The notes under the pieces were generated by a model, which was given only the letters and a program-made list of their open reading frames with translations, ran no database searches and was not told the origin of the DNA. Shown one piece after another: positions 46,750-58,300 of a stretch of DNA of 64,000 bases (its first letter is position 1; each line of letters opens with the position of its first letter). Origin of the DNA: Drosophila persimilis (lineage: Eukaryota > Arthropoda > Insecta > Diptera > Drosophilidae); the NCBI RefSeq assembly GCF_003286085.1, contig NW_020825289.1:6882001-6946000 (forward strand), written 5' to 3'. A program made the translations under genes and the position numbers.

Positions 46750-47157
46750 ATGCCGTACAAACTGCTTCCACAATACGGCCCGGCGGCACTTGTTGCGTTG
46801 TTTGTGGACTGGCGTGAAAACCTAAAGAAGGAGATAAGAGCTAATGTGATTGCTGCTAGGATGGCAAAGTACCGGATTCACCACAAGTATCACCGTATTC
46901 CAATCGAATGCTGTCCCAGATGCAAGTCAACGGCCGTCAAGTTGGAAATCCGTACTAGTCGCTCGGGATGGAAGAAACTAAAGAAGAATTTGGTGTAAGC
47001 AATTCGGTGTGCGCCTGGTATTATCTGAATAATAATATTCCCGTGAATTCATTTCAGCGAACTATGCTTCTGTCGGCCATATATTCCAGCGGGCATGTAT
47101 AAGCAGGGTCATACATGCCGATCCTGCGGCTGGATGGACGTAATTAAGATATGTTAA
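46750..47157 (+). CDS. Divergent LITAF relative ending in CRSCGW
   Basis: Exons 46750-46994 and 47058-47157; 114 residues. C55PRC58 (in ECCPRC) and T-C102RSC105 GW flank a basic segment (SRSGWKKLKKNLVELCFCRPYIP). The intron splits a Val codon in phase 2 at the family position. Shares the KxxR/K-rich centre and terminal CRSCGW with the gene at 44839. The first 50 residues are amphipathic and basic. The lack of a hydrophobic hairpin suggests loss of membrane insertion (inference). Ends DVIKIC. Confidence 0.78.
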
Positions 47158-47288
47158 AGGAATATAATATTATATATATATATATATACATACTCACGAA
47201 CATTCAGATAACCAATATGATCAAATATTAATTACGATCAAATATTATTCCGCGTTCTTCAAAGTTATTCCACTTGTTGTTTCTGTCT

Positions 47289-47295
47289 TATAAAA
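47289..47295 (+). promoter_or_regulatory. TATA box of the following LITAF gene
   Basis: TATAAAA in CTTATAAAACGGG, about 180 bp before the start codon at 47473. Confidence 0.5.
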
Positions 47296-47472
47296 CGGGT
47301 GGAAGGGAAAAAGCTCTCAAATTATCTGAGCCGAGCAAGCAGCGCATAGATGAGACAGTGCAAAAGCTAGCAGGAAAGCAGAGCTTTTGGCCAAAAGCAC
47401 TGTTGTTGTGGTAAATTTGTTGCGCGAAAGTTCGTCGTTTGAAATCAGTTCTCTGTCGACCATCAAACTGAA

Positions 47473-47987
47473 ATGCAGTACAATCAGCCACAGCCTGGAG
47501 CCGGTGGCTATCCGTACCAGCCGCAGCCCCCAAGCTACGAGCAGGCCATACATGTCCCGGGTCCACCTCCCGTTAGAGTTCAGGTCCAGGGTGCGCCACC
47601 ACCCGTGGTGATCATTCAGCGTGAGTGGCCTATTGTGGCATCTATTTCTCTGTCCAAGCCGGGCTGAGGCCATGATTTCTTCCAGACCAAGCTGCTTTGC
47701 CTGTGGGTCCTGACGCCAGCTTCATTACCTGTCCCCACTGCCATGTCCAGAAGCTGACCCGCGTCGAATATGCGCCCAGTGTGCGCACCCACTGCATGGC
47801 CGCCCTCCTCTGCATCATTGGGTAAGATCTAATGTCGTTTTTGTCTTGGTTATCTAATCTTTAACTGGTCCACGTAAACAGCCTCTGGTGCTTCGCCTGC
47901 CTGCCCTACTGCGCTACCAGTTGCATGAATGCCAACCATTTCTGCGGCAACTGCAACAAGTTCGTGGGCGTCTACAGCAGCGACTAG
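47473..47987 (+). CDS. Canonical LITAF-domain protein, three exons
   Basis: Exons 47473-47620, 47686-47821 and 47882-47987; 129 residues. Gln/Pro-rich N-terminus with PPSYEQA (PPxY). C65PHC68, MAALLCIIGLWCFACLPYC hairpin, H-F-C116GNC119 with KFVGVYSSD. Introns are phase 1 and phase 2. The N-terminus resembles vertebrate LITAF and CDIP1 in composition, so this is a good candidate for an ancestral-type member. Confidence 0.94.
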
Positions 47988-48259
47988 TCGCTATGGGGAT
48001 CGATACTTTCCGAATAAACAAACCGACCCGATCCCATCACATCATCACATATCATATACGAGTGCGAACATTTTTGCCTGGGTGTCGACAGACGAAAGAC
48101 ATTTTTCCCCATAGTGTAAACAGACGGGCCAGAAAGCTTTTCCACCACTAAACGGCTTTAATTGATAAGAAGCGATACGAGTCAACAATTTTTCGGTGCG
48201 TTCCATTGCCTTGACGTTCACCGACGAGTCATTTGTCCATTCACACCCCGAAAATCAAT

Positions 48260-48751
48260 ATGGAACCCGTTTATCCAGCCGCTCCACTGGAGGCCTCGAA
48301 GGGTACAGGAGAAGCCCTCGCCGAGCACCAGCAGCTGCTGACACCGTCACCTCCGAGCTACGATCAGGCCACATCCTCTCCGGCACTCACCACAGGACCC
48401 GCAGCGACGCCAGCCCCAACTGCAGCTCCGGCCCAGCATACAGTGGTGGTGGTTCCTGGATCAATTTACGGCCCAGAGCCCATGGACATCCAGTGTCCCT
48501 ACTGTCACAATTACGCGCGCACCCGCGTCTCCTATCGGCCCAACTCGCGCACCCATCTGATTGCCCTGATTTTATGCCTCTTCCAGTGAGTAATGCTGGC
48601 TAATTTCTGCTTCTGCTGCGGTAATCTGATATCTTCCTATTACAGGCTTTACTGCTGTGTGTGCCTGCCGTACTGCATTGGCAGTTGCATGAACACCAAC
48701 CACTACTGTGGCATGTGCGACCACTATCTTGGCAGCTACCAGCGCAAATGA
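48260..48751 (+). CDS. Canonical LITAF-domain protein, PPSY-bearing
   Basis: Exons 48260-48585 and 48646-48751; 143 residues. PPSYDQA at 31-37 and an Ala/Pro/Thr-rich stretch, then C79PYC82, LIALILCLFQLYCCVCLPYC, and H-Y-C130GMC133 with HYLGSY. Phase-2 intron splits a Gln codon. Confidence 0.94.
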
Positions 48752-49299
48752 GGCGGATGTGGGGAGGCCGGGTACTATGATCTGGAGATGAGCTTTTGAT
48801 GGCCTTCTGTATCTGTTTCGTCGCTCTTTTCATGCTTCACATTTATAAAATACTTAGATAATAAACTGTTGATGGTCGTCAACCAGTGTTTACTGTATCT
48901 GTGGCCGCATCCTATGCTTGTACGTGAGATAGGTTGAGTATACATCCCATTGTGTGCATTAGATAAAGCTTCAAGCTAAAAACTTGTACAATTTCAAAGA
49001 TATTTTTCGTTTTGCAATTGCCGAAAAGGTTGCCCAACCGCACTCCGAAAGCTTTCAAGCTCGCTCTGTGAAGCGATCTAAGCCAAAACTTGAATCTGTA
49101 GGCAGTAGATGGCAGAGAGCGAAACGGAAGAGACGACCAGCGACGCCAATCTGTGAATTCGCACAGTAAACAAAAACCAAGTTGGGATTACACATACACT
49201 ACAGGCATACACACATATATATGTATATAATATAGAAGTGGAAGAACTTGAATCTCTTACCTGCAAACAATTGAAAGCTGAACTTCGCACTCGACGGCA
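48752..49299. other. Intergenic stretch
   Basis: About 550 bp with AATAAA near 48859. No gene recognised; the 3' part is likely promoter and 5' UTR of the next gene. Confidence 0.4.
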
Positions 49300-49926
49300 A
49301 TGGATCAAAAGCGGGCCATGCTCTATCCGCAGGTGGATTTCAACACGCCCAGCGCACCGTCACCGACGCCGACGCCAACGAGGGAGTCGGTTGGACCTGA
49401 GCTGGTGCCTGTGGAGGCTCCGCCATCGTACGATGTGGCAATAGGCTCAAACGCAGTGACTGTTCCAGCAATACCAGCAATTGCAGTCACCCAACAACCG
49501 CCGCATGTGGTATACGAGTATGAGCAACCAGCACAGCCGACAGTCGTCCAAATGGGTAAGTAATTTCTTGGCTATTTTGTTAGGCCATCTCTGACGTCAT
49601 GGCTGTCTAATTGCAGACACAATGAACTTGGGTCCAAATCCCTGCAGAGTACTGTGCCCGGCCTGCGGGGCCCAGAAGACCACGCGTATGACCCACACGG
49701 CCAATTCGCGCACGCATATGGGAGCTGGACTTTTATGCCTGGTGGGGTGAGTCCGAAATCCATAGCTTCCGTGTGCTCATTCGTATTAAACATTCTCATT
49801 TCGCTCAGGTGGTGCTGTTTTGCCTGCTTTGTGCCCTACTGCATGAACAGTTGTCGCACTGGCAATCACTACTGTCGCAAGTGCAACACTTTCCTCGGCG
49901 CATATAGTCCCAACGGACTGAAATGA
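49300..49926 (+). CDS. Canonical LITAF-domain protein, three exons, PPSY-bearing
   Basis: Exons 49300-49555, 49617-49746 and 49809-49926; 167 residues. Ser/Pro/Thr-rich N-terminus with APPSYDVA at 40-47, a Val/Gln-rich linker, then C99PAC102, GAGLLCLVGWCCFACFVPYC and H-Y-C137RKC140 with TFLGAY. Introns phase 1 and phase 2. Last gene of the array. Confidence 0.94.
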
Positions 49927-50229
49927 AGATAAGACTACGATGAGATGTGATCTGGTGGTACCTACTACATATATAACACAAACAAGAGCTTCTATCTCAG
50001 CTGTTTGCCTAGTTATTTGCAAATGAATATATTAACCTTAAACAAAACAAAAGCTTCTTGTTGCTGTCGCCTGGCCTTTGGCGCACCATCTAAGAGCACC
50101 GCGTTGGCGTAGGTCGACGTGCATCGTCACTATGCTGCTTCTTAGCCTTAAATAATGTTTAATACATTAATGTAATGTTTAATAAAACGCGAAGAACTTT
50201 CCGTTGAATATTTGCGCTATGTTCGATAG

Positions 50230-50720
50230 GGCTGCCACCTCATCGGCGATTATTCTGTAATCGATACATCAAAATTGAGCAACACTAACGATTTTTCTCT
50301 TACGTTACATTACGTTTTATTTGTTTGACCTTTTTCGCAAAAAAAACCCATATTTTAGGCAAAATCAAGTAAAAGCAAGTATTTAAAATAGGATAGTAAA
50401 GTAGAAAATTGATTAATTAATCTGATAAAATTATGTGAGCAGGGCTGAGAGTCTTAGTTACGCAGAATTATTCAACGGAATATTAAAATTAAGCAATAGT
50501 AATGATTTTTCTCTTACGTCTTATTAAGTCTTTTTTTTATTTGACCTTCTTCGCTAAAACCTTTTTTTAGACTAAATCCAACAAAAGCAAGACTTTAAAA
50601 TCAACCAGTCAAGTGCAAAATAGATTCATTATTTGTATACAATTATTTGGGCATAGCTGGGAATTCTTTTTAGCTAGTAATATTGGACGGAATATCAAAA
50701 TTGAGGAATATGTATAATAA
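50230..50720 (+). repeat. Degenerate tandem duplication, about 214-bp period
   Basis: GATTTTTCTCTTACGT occurs at 50290 and 50504. The flanks match too: ATCAAAATTGAGCAAC..., ATTAAAATTAAGCAAT... and a third start ATCAAAATTGAGGAAT near 50695; TTTGACCTTTTTCGC versus TTTGACCTTCTTCGC. So about two and a half diverged units lie upstream of RYBP. Confidence 0.8.
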
Positions 50721-50814
50721 TCTTGAGATCGTCAGTATATTTACGGTATATTTTTAAAATTGGACGGTATATTGTGGTATATTTCTAAGGGTCGGACGGG
50801 AGTCCGACGGTCCG

Positions 50815-50825
50815 CGGTCACACTG
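50815..50825 (+). promoter_or_regulatory. Motif 1 core promoter element
   Basis: CGGTCACACTG matches the Drosophila Motif 1 consensus bound by M1BP at housekeeping-type promoters. It is preceded by GGTATATT repeats and lies about 270 bp upstream of the RYBP start. Confidence 0.75.
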
Positions 50826-51094
50826 GCAGAAAGTTTTTTCACAACAAAAAACCTCCGAATAAGATCTAATTAACCATCCAATGTTTGTTGGTAGCATTAA
50901 GAAACGCTTCTAAGCAAGTTGTGCGTGTGTGCCAGAAGGCTGCACCCCAGAATTGCCAGCATTTGCGCTGCGTTTCGGCAGCCACAACAACAGCAGCAAT
51001 AGCAGCAGCAGCAGAGGCAGCAACAACAACGGTGGAAAAGGAAAATTCAGCCCAGCTGCATTTCACTTAATCGCCACCACAGGCAGTTTCTATT

Positions 51095-51758
51095 ATGGAC
51101 AAGAAATCATCGCCCGTGCGACGACAAAAGCGCCAAGCGAAAGTGATTGAAGACAACTTTTGGGACTGCAGCGTCTGCACGTACAGGAACTCGGCCGAGG
51201 CGTTCAAGTGCCGCATGTGTGACGTGAGGAAAGGTGAGTGACCTCGATTTCATTTGCGGCCACAGCGGCTGCGACAGTGGCAACGGCTGCGAATGTGGCC
51301 GCTGCGTCATATTTCAATTACCCGTGAAGGACGGCGAATAATCGTTCGCTGTGCGCGTAATTTGTTTTCTTTGCTCTTGTCAAATGACGATGTTCTCCTC
51401 CACTCACTATCACTCTCTTCGTTCCTTCCCTTCACACCGCTTAGGAACCTCCACGCGAAAGCCTCGCCTGAACTCGGCGCTAGTCGCACAGCAGGCAGCC
51501 ACACTGCCCGGAGCCAGCGGCAACATGCCCAACGGTAAATCCGCCTCCAGTTCACGGCACGGGAGTGGACATGACAGGCAGCGCCACAAAAGATACCCGG
51601 CCCGTTTGAAGAACGTTGATCGCTCCACGGCCCAGACACGAGAGGTGACCGTCAACTCCGTCACCGTCTTCATCACAGAGTACAAGGCGAAGCCGGTGAG
51701 CAGCCGGCGCGAGTCCAGCGAGCAGAGCTTCAGCGAGAGCAACGACAGCCGGAGTTAA
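51095..51758 (+). CDS. RYBP: RYBP, RING1- and YY1-binding protein
   Basis: Component of variant PRC1 Polycomb complexes; binds mono-ubiquitinated H2A through its finger and RING1 through its C-terminal beta strand. Exons 51095-51233 and 51445-51758; 150 residues, compact compared with vertebrate RYBP (228). RanBP2-type zinc finger [20 protein letters not shown] with Cys 25, 28, 39 and 42, followed by TSTRKPR, a basic middle, and the conserved [17 protein letters not shown]. The 5' UTR contains CAG/CAA-repeat sequence and short upstream frames. Nuclear. Motif 1 promoter upstream suggests broad expression (inference). Confidence 0.95.
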
Positions 51759-52320
51759 TTTGCGGCCCGTTGCCAGCCCAAGCCCGTGCTACCTTTTGAT
51801 ATTGTGCGCCACGATTCCCCAGGCCCCGCCCCGCCCTGCCCCTTTCCCTCGTCTAAGTGTACAAGTAACAAATTGTAAATTCTAACTGTTAGGCCCGAAA
51901 CATATGTAAATCGAAATCACCATAAGTTATTGAGTATTAGGCAACGTTCGAAGCCCCCCGGTGCATGGCTTCAGCGACTTCCAGCCCTGGCCAGTAGGGG
52001 GCAAAAACAGAGCGGGACAAAAGAGAGTAACGCATTTACACGACCCTCTGCAGCCCCCTGCGAATGTGCTACCCCTGTATATATTCTACCAACAGATACT
52101 GTGTGTATCCGTCTCGTATTGTAATTCTAATTCCTAATTTATTATCGCTGAATGCATATTCTGTATATGTATGTTTTATCATGTATATTTTCGACAAGGA
52201 TATCGTTTATTTAATAAGTTTTCAATTAAAATATGATTTAAAGAAAGCTAATCTCGCTGTTAAGAGTAAATCTGTAACGAAGTCCAAGCACCCGCAACAT
52301 GGTTTTGTGTGTTAGTAACC
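51759..52320 (+). other. RYBP 3' UTR and flank
   Basis: AT-rich with several candidate poly(A) contexts; no separate gene seen. Confidence 0.4.
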
Positions 52321-55300
52321 GCTTTTTTTTAATACTAGGCAATGCTGCTGTCTACAAGGAGAGGAGAAGATATATCGATGTAGCATGGTTATAGACAATT
52401 CGATAATTTTAATTCTTTTGTATACAAGACTGATTAATAGTTACCACAAAATAAAACACAGATGCATGCATGCAACCTCCAAAGGACCCAGGCCACACTC
52501 CAGGTTCCATTTTGTTCACATAGGCAACCCTCCAAGCAAACAATAGAAAAATACTCGAACTAATAACAATACAAGTTTTGTACTTAGCAGAGCCCCAAAG
52601 GCTCTTCTCCGCCATATACCTAATTAGAAAACGAAAACGATGAATTTTGATATATTAAATATTGGATAAAGGATATAATGGTTTATAATGTGCTTGATAT
52701 TTGCATTTTGAGATAGATTATTTAGCCCCACAACTTACACCCAAGTCACACCCAGACGGCACTTAGTCGCCATTAATAAGGCCACTAATGGACCCCACAG
52801 CATTGGAGATACAGCTCACTCGAATACAATACTGCCCTGCCCTGCCGGAGTGATGCAAGAATAACTTCCAGTAAAACAAACTTCAGCTTTGATTAAACAA
52901 TAAACACCTATACGAATAGTTTATAAATGATGCTTAGAGCTGGTGAAGCATTAAACAATAAACCTGCACTTACTCACACATCCATTGACGCATTCACATA
53001 AGCCCATTCACACACAAAAACCCACACAAAGTTGATTAAAAACTTAAATTCAAAATGTAAAGCATTCAATTTTAAAACATTAAAGTACATTAAATAAATT
53101 TCAGAATTGCTACTTGAAATCCGTGTCGTACCATCTGAAATTATCTCGTTTGCCAAGGTACTTTTACAGGTTGCACCTATGGATGGCATTCCGCCTTAAA
53201 GTTGAAAGGTCTTTAAAGGCGGTGGACCAACAGCAGCCAACCAGCAACCCCTCGCTGTGGATGGATGCCAGTACATCCACCATCGTTCCACTCAGAGACC
53301 CAGCAGGACCAGGGGACCACCCACGCGCTGCCTTTGTCTCTGGCTATCTGAGTGTGTGTGTGTGTGTTCTGGAGGGGAGGACATCATCTGTGTATCTGCT
53401 TACGCGTGCTCTCAGCTCTAGTTTGGGTCTCAGTCGAGACCCAGACCGAGTTTCAGTTTCAGCTGAAGCTACTGTCTCTCCTATGGTCGAGGGCTACGCC
53501 TTTGGCAGCTGCCTCAACTTTTCGCACAGCGCACATCGCACGCTTCGCAAATAAATTACAAATTGTTTCGTTCCAGCGCAGCTACTACTTACCCACACAC
53601 ACACAGAGTCCTCCCCCTTTATTCTCTGTGTGTGTGTGTGTGGAGCATTCCCTCCCCCAGATCAAGCTCCAGCTCCATCTCCACCCTCTCACCGACTCCA
53701 ACACTCCGCAGCCCGCACACACAATTCGTTTCGAACATTCTAGCCTGACGTTCGAAATTTTCCCGTTCGCATTTTCTCTAAAATGTTAAAATTCACCAGG
53801 CCCTGGCCCCACACCTACATCATGCCGCCACGCCACCCATTGGCCTCCCCCCGGCGGCACGGCACAGGACCTGCGTTATCAGTGCCGCACTCTGTGCGCT
53901 TATCTTCCATGTACGTTTCGTTCTTGGGTTCTGTTTCATTCGTTTGTTCGCTGCTCCTTGCGCCGCGTCCGCTGTTCTCCTCCCTGCCTCCCTCCCTCCC
54001 TCAGCTGCCTGCTGCCTGCCTTCTTATCCGTTTGTTTGTCCGTGCTTCCGCCTCATCTGTGCGACCGTCCGCACATCCTGTTCCTTCTCTTCCATTTCCA
54101 CGTCCTTGTGTGTAGTTGGGAAATTTGGTTTTTCTCTAGAAAAGCGGCAGTAGCTAAAAAAGTTGCAGCAATTGGAAAGTGCTAAACTCCTTGCGGCCGG
54201 AACTCAGCCTGGGTCTGAGCCTGGACTGTGGAACTGGCTTCAATATGACGCATACGCGCTGTGGTCCGGCCCGAGGATCGTCTGAAGAATGGCCAGAAAA
54301 TGGCCCCAAAACTTCTGCTCCACACTGTTCCAATGCGGAGGGTGGGCATGGGGGTGCGAGTGGATGTGGGTATGTGGGCATGTGGGTAATCCCTGCAAGT
54401 AACTTGAGCACTTTATGGCACAGCGCGCACGTGTGCCAGTGTTGGTATCAGAGTGTTTGTTCTCGTGTGTATCTGTGCTAGATAGCCGCGAAGGATACTA
54501 GAAAGAAAGACGGAGAGAGTGGGAATGGGAATGGGTAGCCCCCTTAAAGCTGCGATAGCTCTAGGTTTAAACACACTTTAGGCATTATCCATTTTAATTA
54601 CATTAAAAAACTTTTTGTTGGCATAAAATAAATTGGAGCCAAAGACGAAGACCAAGACGAAGACGAAGAATGGTGCTGGGGCTGGGGCTGGGGCTTGAGC
54701 TAAGCGAAGAAACGGCAGAAGGAGCGCAAAACTTATGTCACTTTGATCCTTAAAAGTAACTTCAAGGCAATTCATGCGAGAGACAATAGGGAACTACCCC
54801 CAGCAGCAAAACCCATCCCCCCAGTAGTGGCTCAGCGAGAGGCCTCTCTCACTCTCTCAGTAATCAAGTTTAGTCTTTAAAATTGAAATTCCAGCATTAG
54901 GCAAGGAATGCGACAAACGGGAAATACCATCCGAAAGGGGTGGCTGGGCTGGCAAAAGGCTTGAGGGAGAGCCCGGGCTAGAAGGGGTAGAAATTTGACT
55001 TCCCTTGCTTATCTGCCTCGAATGTGCCACAGCACGCATGGAGTATGCTGAAGAAATCGTTTGCACATTGCCTAATTTAAATCTTCATCTCATATGGGAG
55101 GTTCCCCTTAAATGATTTACTAATTTTTGGTATTCGCTGCACGAGACATTAGTTAAACAATGAATCAATCCACAGTACTAGTACCTGAAGCATTGAAAGT
55201 GACTCGCGCTCTTTTCATTGATTAAAGTTCCAAATTAAAGTTGCCCAAAAACAGAAGGAGGAGGACGGAATATGTATGACAGTCGCAGTGTCACCACCAA

Positions 55301-58300
55301 CCCATAGGCCGCCCCACGGCAAGGGCCACAACGCCTGCCAGGCCGGGCCATCAGCTTCATTGTGTTTATTTCTCATGTTAAAATCAAATTCCCGCGTGTG
55401 CAATTTTTCATTTGGCCCGGACCCGGACCCGGACTTGGGCCCAGGGCAGGAGCTGGAGCCGGAGTCGGAGCCCAGTGGAGAAATGAAAAGGAAGTGGAAA
55501 AATGTGTAAAGGTGCGTGTGGCAGGGTGGCGTCAGAGAGAAGGAGGAGGCAGGGCCCAGTGTGGCTCGAATGGGGTGGTGGTGTGATTGCTTGGCTGGTT
55601 CTTCCGGCGTGCTGTCTGACGTCAGGTGAAGTCAGCTTAAAGACCAACTTTGCTATCAAACTTTGGCCGCCAGCTTCAGTTCTTCGCCTTTTCTTTCTAT
55701 CTTTTTGCAGTTAAAGAATTGGGTCCATGAGGCTGAGAAGCTAGATGAGTTGCAGAGCTGGAGATGATGCATGCTAGAGGAGAATATGAACGTGGTGCAG
55801 GAGCAGAATGCCTTAAAGCTAGTGCTGGAGATTGTGCTAGTGCTAGAGAGCTCAGCTGCATTTTGGGTAACATTTTCGATACCTGTCGGCATGTGTCGGG
55901 GTGTGTGCTGCTGTCTCAGCACCAAGAAGCATGCCCCTGCCGCCGTTCCTCTCCCCACCATCTCCACGTGGCTACTCCTCCTTGGCGCCCGCATAACTTG
56001 CGCTCTAAACAAAACAAAAATGCGTTGGCAAAGCGTAGGACCAGAGACAGCCAGAGCCAGAGCCAGGGACATGGACAGGGCCAGAGAAAGAACAAGAGGC
56101 TGAGTCAGGGGCAGAGACAGAGGCAGAGGCAGAGGCAAAGGCAGCTGGCTGCGATGGCTACGATGGTGATGGTGATGGCGACACTGCCAACAGCAAAGGC
56201 AACATGAGTAGAATACCCTGAAATCAAATGGAGAACACCATTTTGCTCTGCTTTAAGCTTATAGCACCAAGACTTGAAAGTAATCCTCAAAATGGAGGGT
56301 TTTTGGAGCTGGAGGATCAGTGAACGAACACAAAAGGGTAAAAATGCGCATCTGCTGTTAGAAAGTCACTTTAGCTTAGTACAGGAGAAAGCCTCTTAGC
56401 TCTAAATATATTAATCAAGAGAGTCAAGATTGAAAAAAGAGCAAACAAGATACAAATATTGAATCAAAGCCGAATTAATGTAAGCTCAAAAATCCTTCAA
56501 GGAATAGGGTTTTTTTTATTTTGTAAGAGAATATTTGAATGAATTTGATACAATCATAACCAGACGAACATAAAAGGGCATTCTTCCGTCGGTTTGTTGA
56601 GTGGGTTTCCCCCAAAATTCCTCCTGCCGCTTCGCTGGCTGACTGGCTGGCTGCTTGCTCCCTGTAAGGACAGCGACAGGCCGACGAGGACGACGGCAAC
56701 GAAGGCAACGCCAAAATGGAGAATGGGGGAAAGGCAACCCGAGAAGGGGGACATGTAGCAGGGTAAAGGGGAGACGGGGAACGGGAAACTGGGCACGGGA
56801 CGCGGAGAGAGGCAGACACGACACACCAAGTGTACAATAGCTTTAAGCTTAAACTCTCGCACACTTGCACGCACACACTCTCGGATCCCCAGCGCACTTA
56901 CACACACAGGCACAGAGAGACCGACACACAGATACACTCTAAGCATATATTTGGGAATACAGGGCCACAAGCAATTCAAGAGAAAAAACAACATTTTATG
57001 TTGCTTTTTGCGTGGCAAGCAGAGAGACGCGCAGCGCTGCGCTGCGACGCCAAGCGATGCGACCCAACCTTGGGGCCCATTTGGATGGGAGCACTTTTGG
57101 GGCAGGAGCAGCGACTCACGATCGGAGCGAAGCCCAATAGGGGGCACCCTGTATGCCCCAACGGTAGTGGGGAAGAAAATTCACGGACGAACGCTATATG
57201 TCCAAGTCCAAGAAAGAAAAATACTTGCTGCGACAACACACCAGTGAGTGCCAGGGATGGCCACTTTCTTCCAACTTCAAACAGTTTTAATATGTGAGAG
57301 ATTTTATTGCGGAATATTATACGGAACTCATTTATAGAGTCGGAACTGGAGATAATGGTATGGCATGTGTGTTCTCCTGGGAAAGGTACTTGTACAGATT
57401 TATATAGAAACAATAATATTATTAATGCCTGTAGTATTGAGTACTTGGCAGTATAAAAGGCGTAAAGTATTGAAGGAAATAATATGAAATATTTGTATTT
57501 CTATTTATGATCACACAATATCTCTAGATTCATAATAATCTCATAGATCTTTGGCAATCCAGCTGCCCCATAAATGGGTCACTCTGCCCAATCTCTGACA
57601 AAGTTTGTCCGTATCTGCGATCAAGAAAGTTCTCCTTATCTGAGGAACAACGTAAATTAAATATGATATTCTGGGGTTTGTACAGCTGACGACTAGCCGG
57701 AGATAAGAGTTCCTCCACAAGTCTGTACTCCAACAGGGACAGCGACAGCGACAGAGCAGCAAACCCCCAGCCCTGGCTCATTGGAGCAGCAGCAGCAGCA
57801 GCGCGACTGAAGGCAAGGCAAGACGGCCAGCCAGGCAGAGGCAGAGGCAAAGGCAGAGACAGAGACAGAGGCAGGCAGCTCCAGCTATAGCTACAGCTAC
57901 ATCTACAGCTCCGGAGCTCGTGGGGCTCGGCGGGGTTCGTTGCGGGGCTGCAGCGCCCATTTGAGGGAGCCATCAAGTAGCGGATTCAACGCCACGTCGC
58001 TGTGCGTTTGACATTTCCCCATACTTGCTGGGGCGACGCGCCATCAAGTTTCCAGAAATCGACGAAATTCACTGTACGCAGGCGGCAGATAAAAGAACTC
58101 GTTACTTTATGGCGCGTCCGCCACCAAAATGGACAGGGTAAAGCCAAGCACGGCAGCCATTGGCAGCAAACTGTCGACTTTCTGGGGCGATTCGCCCGAG
58201 CAAGTTTTCAATTGTTCGGGCGGAGGAACGACGGCCAGACGAATGGTCGACTTGCTGGCGCGAACGTGGCTCTGTCCCCCACCCGAGCGTCTTCTGTTAT

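Noticed and set aside
50885-51070. Frame upstream of RYBP rich in Ala/Thr
   Set aside because: Encoded by CAG/CAA repeats in the likely 5' UTR; not a separate gene.
55656-56290. Several overlapping frames on both strands
   Set aside because: All arise from the purine-rich CAGAGG/CAGAGC minisatellite; composition explains them.
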